Below are positions 4,438 through 6,632 of a stretch of 6,632 nt of DNA, piece by piece. Source of the DNA: Deltaproteobacteria bacterium. GTDB taxonomy: Bacteria; Desulfobacterota; GWC2-55-46; JADFVP01. The stretch is taken from positions 1 to 6,632 of the forward strand of contig JAJRYL010000081.1 in NCBI GenBank assembly GCA_024275855.1, given 5' to 3'. The position numbers were made by a program, and so were the translations under genes. Position 1 is the stretch's first letter. Every line of letters begins with the position of its first letter. The notes below the pieces were generated by a model. The model was not told the DNA's origin. It saw nothing but the letters and a program-made list of their open reading frames with translations, and ran no database searches.

Positions 4438-6632
4438 ATGGAAGAGAAGAAAAAGAAGGTACTGAGTTTTTTAAAAGACGACTGCGCCCGGCCAATGTCT
4501 TTTAGAGACATTACCAGGGCGTTCGGTGTGTCGCGCGACCAGCGAGACGAAGTTAAGGCCGTACTCAGGGCGCTCGTAGCGGACGGAGACGTCGTTAAGA
4601 TACGCGGCGGCAGGTACGCCTGCGGTACCCGGTTGAACCTTGTCACGGGCACGCTCAGTTGCCACCCCGACGGTTTCGGTTTTGTCCTGCCCGATGATGC
4701 GGCTGAGGCAGAGGCCGGAGACATCTTTATAAACCCACGCCATATGGCCGGGGCCATGCATGGCGACCATGTAGCGGCGCGCATTGAGCGGGTTAAGGCG
4801 CAGGGTAAGCGCGAAGGCAGAATAGACAGGGTAATAAAACATGTCCACTCTACCGTAGTCGGCAGGTTCGAGACCTGTAAAGGGTTTAATGTTGTCGTGC
4901 CCTCCGACGAGCGTCTGCTTGACTCTATTATAGTGCCGCGCGCGGAGTCTAAGGGGGCGAAAGACGGCGAGATAGTAGAGGTTGAAATAACCCGCTACGG
5001 CGAGAAGAGCCACGCCCCGGCCGGTTCCGTTATAGAGGTGATCGGAGACCCCGCAGACCCGGACGTAGAGTCTATCGTAATACTTAAAAAGTTCGGCCTT
5101 ACGGCTGCTTTTCCGGCTGCCGTTATCGCCTCGGCAGAGGCTGTGGCGGTTGAGGTTCGAAAGGCCGATATAACCGGCAGAATAGACCTTAGGGGTAAAA
5201 AACTCTTTACCATAGACGGCGAGACGGCCCGCGATTTTGACGACGCCGTAGGCATAGAGAGCCTGGCGCACGGCGGGCACAGGCTCTACGTCTCTATAGC
5301 GGACGTAAGTTTCTACGTGCCCGAAGGCGGCGTAATAGACGCCGAGGCGTATGAGCGGTCTACAAGCGTCTACTTTCCCGACAGATGTATTCCTATGCTG
5401 CCCGAAGCCCTTTCTAACGGAATCTGCTCTTTAAATCCTAACGTAGACCGTCTTGCCTTAACAGCGGAGCTTGAGTTCGACTCTGGTGGCGAGCTTATCG
5501 GCAAGAGGTTTTACGAGAGTGTAATAAAGAGCGCGGAGCGTTTGACCTATACGGTGGTCAAGGCTATTTTGGCCGATAAAGAGAAAAAACTTTTAGAGCG
5601 CTACAAAGAGATACTGCCTGACCTGATTGAGATGCAGGGCCTTGCCGCGCGTTTAACAGCCGCGCGGTTGAAGAGCGGAAGCCTCGATTTCGACCTTCCG
5701 GAGCCTCAGATAATAATCGACATGGCCGGCAGGGTAGAAGATATTGTCAGGTCGGAGCGCAATTTAGCGCATAGACTGATAGAAGAGTTTATGCTCGCTG
5801 CCAACAGGGCGGTAGCGTCCGCTTTTTCAACCCGCGACCTGCCGTCTCTTTATCGCGTGCATGACGAACCGGACGCCGCGAAGGTAGAGGTCTTTAACGA
5901 GTTTATCCACGGTTTCGGCCTGTCGTTAAAACCCGGAGGCGGGTCAAAGGCGTTTCAGTCCGTCTTAAAGGCGGTAGATAATAAGCCTGAAGAGAAGTTA
6001 ATAAACCACGTGCTCTTAAGGTCTATGAAGCAGGCGGTTTACTCTACCGTGAATACGGGCCACTTCGGTCTCGGTTTTAGCGATTATACTCACTTTACCT
6101 CGCCTATACGGCGGTATCCCGACCTTGTAATACACAGGCTTTTAAAGGCCCTTATAAGCAAGAAGTACGACGGTAAACTCAAAGAGCGGATGGAGAGCAC
6201 GCTGCCCGATGTAGCGGTACATACCTCTACACTGGAGCGCAGGGCAATGGAGGCCGAGCGTGAGATATCGGATCTTAAGAAGGCGCAGTTTATGCTCGAT
6301 AAGGTCGGCCTCGATTATAAGGGTATCGTTTCGGGAGTTACGAGTTTCGGGTTTTTTGTCGAACTCGACGAGTACTTTGTAGAGTGCCTTGTGCATGTGT
6401 CGAGCTTAGACGACTACTTTATCTTCGACGCCGTACGCCATACGCTTATCGGCGAGCATACGAAGCAGACCTTCAGGTTGTGCGACCCTGTAACCGTAAC
6501 TATAGAGAACGTTGATATTGAGCGCAGACGCATCGGCGCGGTGCTTGCAAATATTGACGAAGATGGTCGGAACAGGGCGGGCAGAAGACCGGCTGTAAGG
6601 CGGGCAACGAGTAAGAAAACGGACGGCAGGAA
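4438..6632 (+). CDS. rnr: ribonuclease R, 3' end cut by window
   Basis: A processive 3'-to-5' exoribonuclease of the RNase II/RNB family, acting in the cytosol on structured mRNA, rRNA and tmRNA-tagged messages. The open frame gives 731 residues with no stop before the window end. Order: N-terminal winged-helix domain (about 1-64), two cold-shock RNA-binding domains (about 66-130 and 135-205, including DGFGFV), RNB catalytic domain (about 245-570) and S1 domain (from about 627, SFGFFVEL). The catalytic TIDGETARDFDDAV has Asp260, Asp266, Asp268 and Asp269, Asp268 matching the catalytic Asp209 of E. coli RNase II. IEEFMLAAN (448-456) and HFTSPIRRYPD (552-562) are intact. The helix-turn-helix domain plus both cold-shock domains favour RNase R over RNase II. 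After S1 comes an Arg/Lys-rich tail, of which only the end is missing. An in-frame TAG at 4429 limits the start to ATG 4438 or TTG 4435; the ribosome site is weak. Confidence 0.96.
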   Translation, partial: MEEKKKKVLSFLKDDCARPMSFRDITRAFGVSRDQRDEVKAVLRALVADGDVVKIRGGRYACGTRLNLVTGTLSCHPDGFGFVLPDDAAEAEAGDIFINPRHMAGAMHGDHVAARIERVKAQGKREGRIDRVIKHVHSTVVGRFETCKGFNVVVPSDERLLDSIIVPRAESKGAKDGEIVEVEITRYGEKSHAPAGSVIEVIGDPADPDVESIVILKKFGLTAAFPAAVIASAEAVAVEVRKADITGRIDLRGKKLFTIDGETARDFDDAVGIESLAHGGHRLYVSIADVSFYVPEGGVIDAEAYERSTSVYFPDRCIPMLPEALSNGICSLNPNVDRLALTAELEFDSGGELIGKRFYESVIKSAERLTYTVVKAILADKEKKLLERYKEILPDLIEMQGLAARLTAARLKSGSLDFDLPEPQIIIDMAGRVEDIVRSERNLAHRLIEEFMLAANRAVASAFSTRDLPSLYRVHDEPDAAKVEVFNEFIHGFGLSLKPGGGSKAFQSVLKAVDNKPEEKLINHVLLRSMKQAVYSTVNTGHFGLGFSDYTHFTSPIRRYPDLVIHRLLKALISKKYDGKLKERMESTLPDVAVHTSTLERRAMEAEREISDLKKAQFMLDKVGLDYKGIVSGVTSFGFFVELDEYFVECLVHVSSLDDYFIFDAVRHTLIGEHTKQTFRLCDPVTVTIENVDIERRRIGAVLANIDEDGRNRAGRRPAVRRATSKKTDGR

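Noticed and set aside
4471..5280. Long minus-strand open frame (269 codons)
   Set aside because: It lies wholly antisense to rnr, whose plus-strand frame has intact RNB family motifs across the whole region. The antisense product shows no domain and is rich in Arg/Tyr/Val, as expected of a shadow frame.

Overview
The window looks like ordinary chromosomal DNA from a Gram-negative-type bacterium of roughly balanced base composition. The taxon cannot be fixed from the sequence. A dolichyl-phosphate-mannose-synthase-like GT2 + DUF2304 + polytopic GT-C-like trio, a small transaldolase and a CCA-encoding tRNA-Leu would fit a deltaproteobacterial/Desulfobacterota or Nitrospirota-like lineage, but that placement is inference. 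I see no phage, transposase, CRISPR or toxin-antitoxin signature, and no convincing new multi-gene system.

Left half (103-2588, all minus strand). Three tightly packed genes form a probable membrane glycosylation operon. In transcription order they are a family 2 glycosyltransferase (GTG start), a DUF2304 small membrane protein 33 nt later, and an 11-13-helix TMTC/O-mannosyltransferase-like protein 8 nt later. The likely logic is that the GT2 loads a sugar onto a polyprenyl-phosphate carrier at the cytoplasmic face, the DUF2304 protein assists at the membrane, and the polytopic protein uses the lipid-linked sugar on the outer face.

Middle (2589-3336). A 476-bp gene-free stretch holds a degenerate tandem array with a period near 41 bp. 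It contains two alternating unit types (A and B), and a weak related copy lies at the extreme left edge of the window. Next comes a tRNA-Leu(CAG) gene on the minus strand, then a 185-bp divergent spacer with a good sigma70-type promoter facing right.

Right half (3337-6632, all plus strand). The order is transaldolase (tal), a Dabb-domain small protein, and ribonuclease R (rnr). The rnr reading frame is still open at the window end and lacks only the last part of its basic C-terminal tail. GC-rich hairpins without U-tracts lie in both intergenic gaps. The genes are co-directional, so a shared transcript is possible, but their functions (pentose phosphate metabolism, unknown, RNA decay) do not form an obvious pathway.
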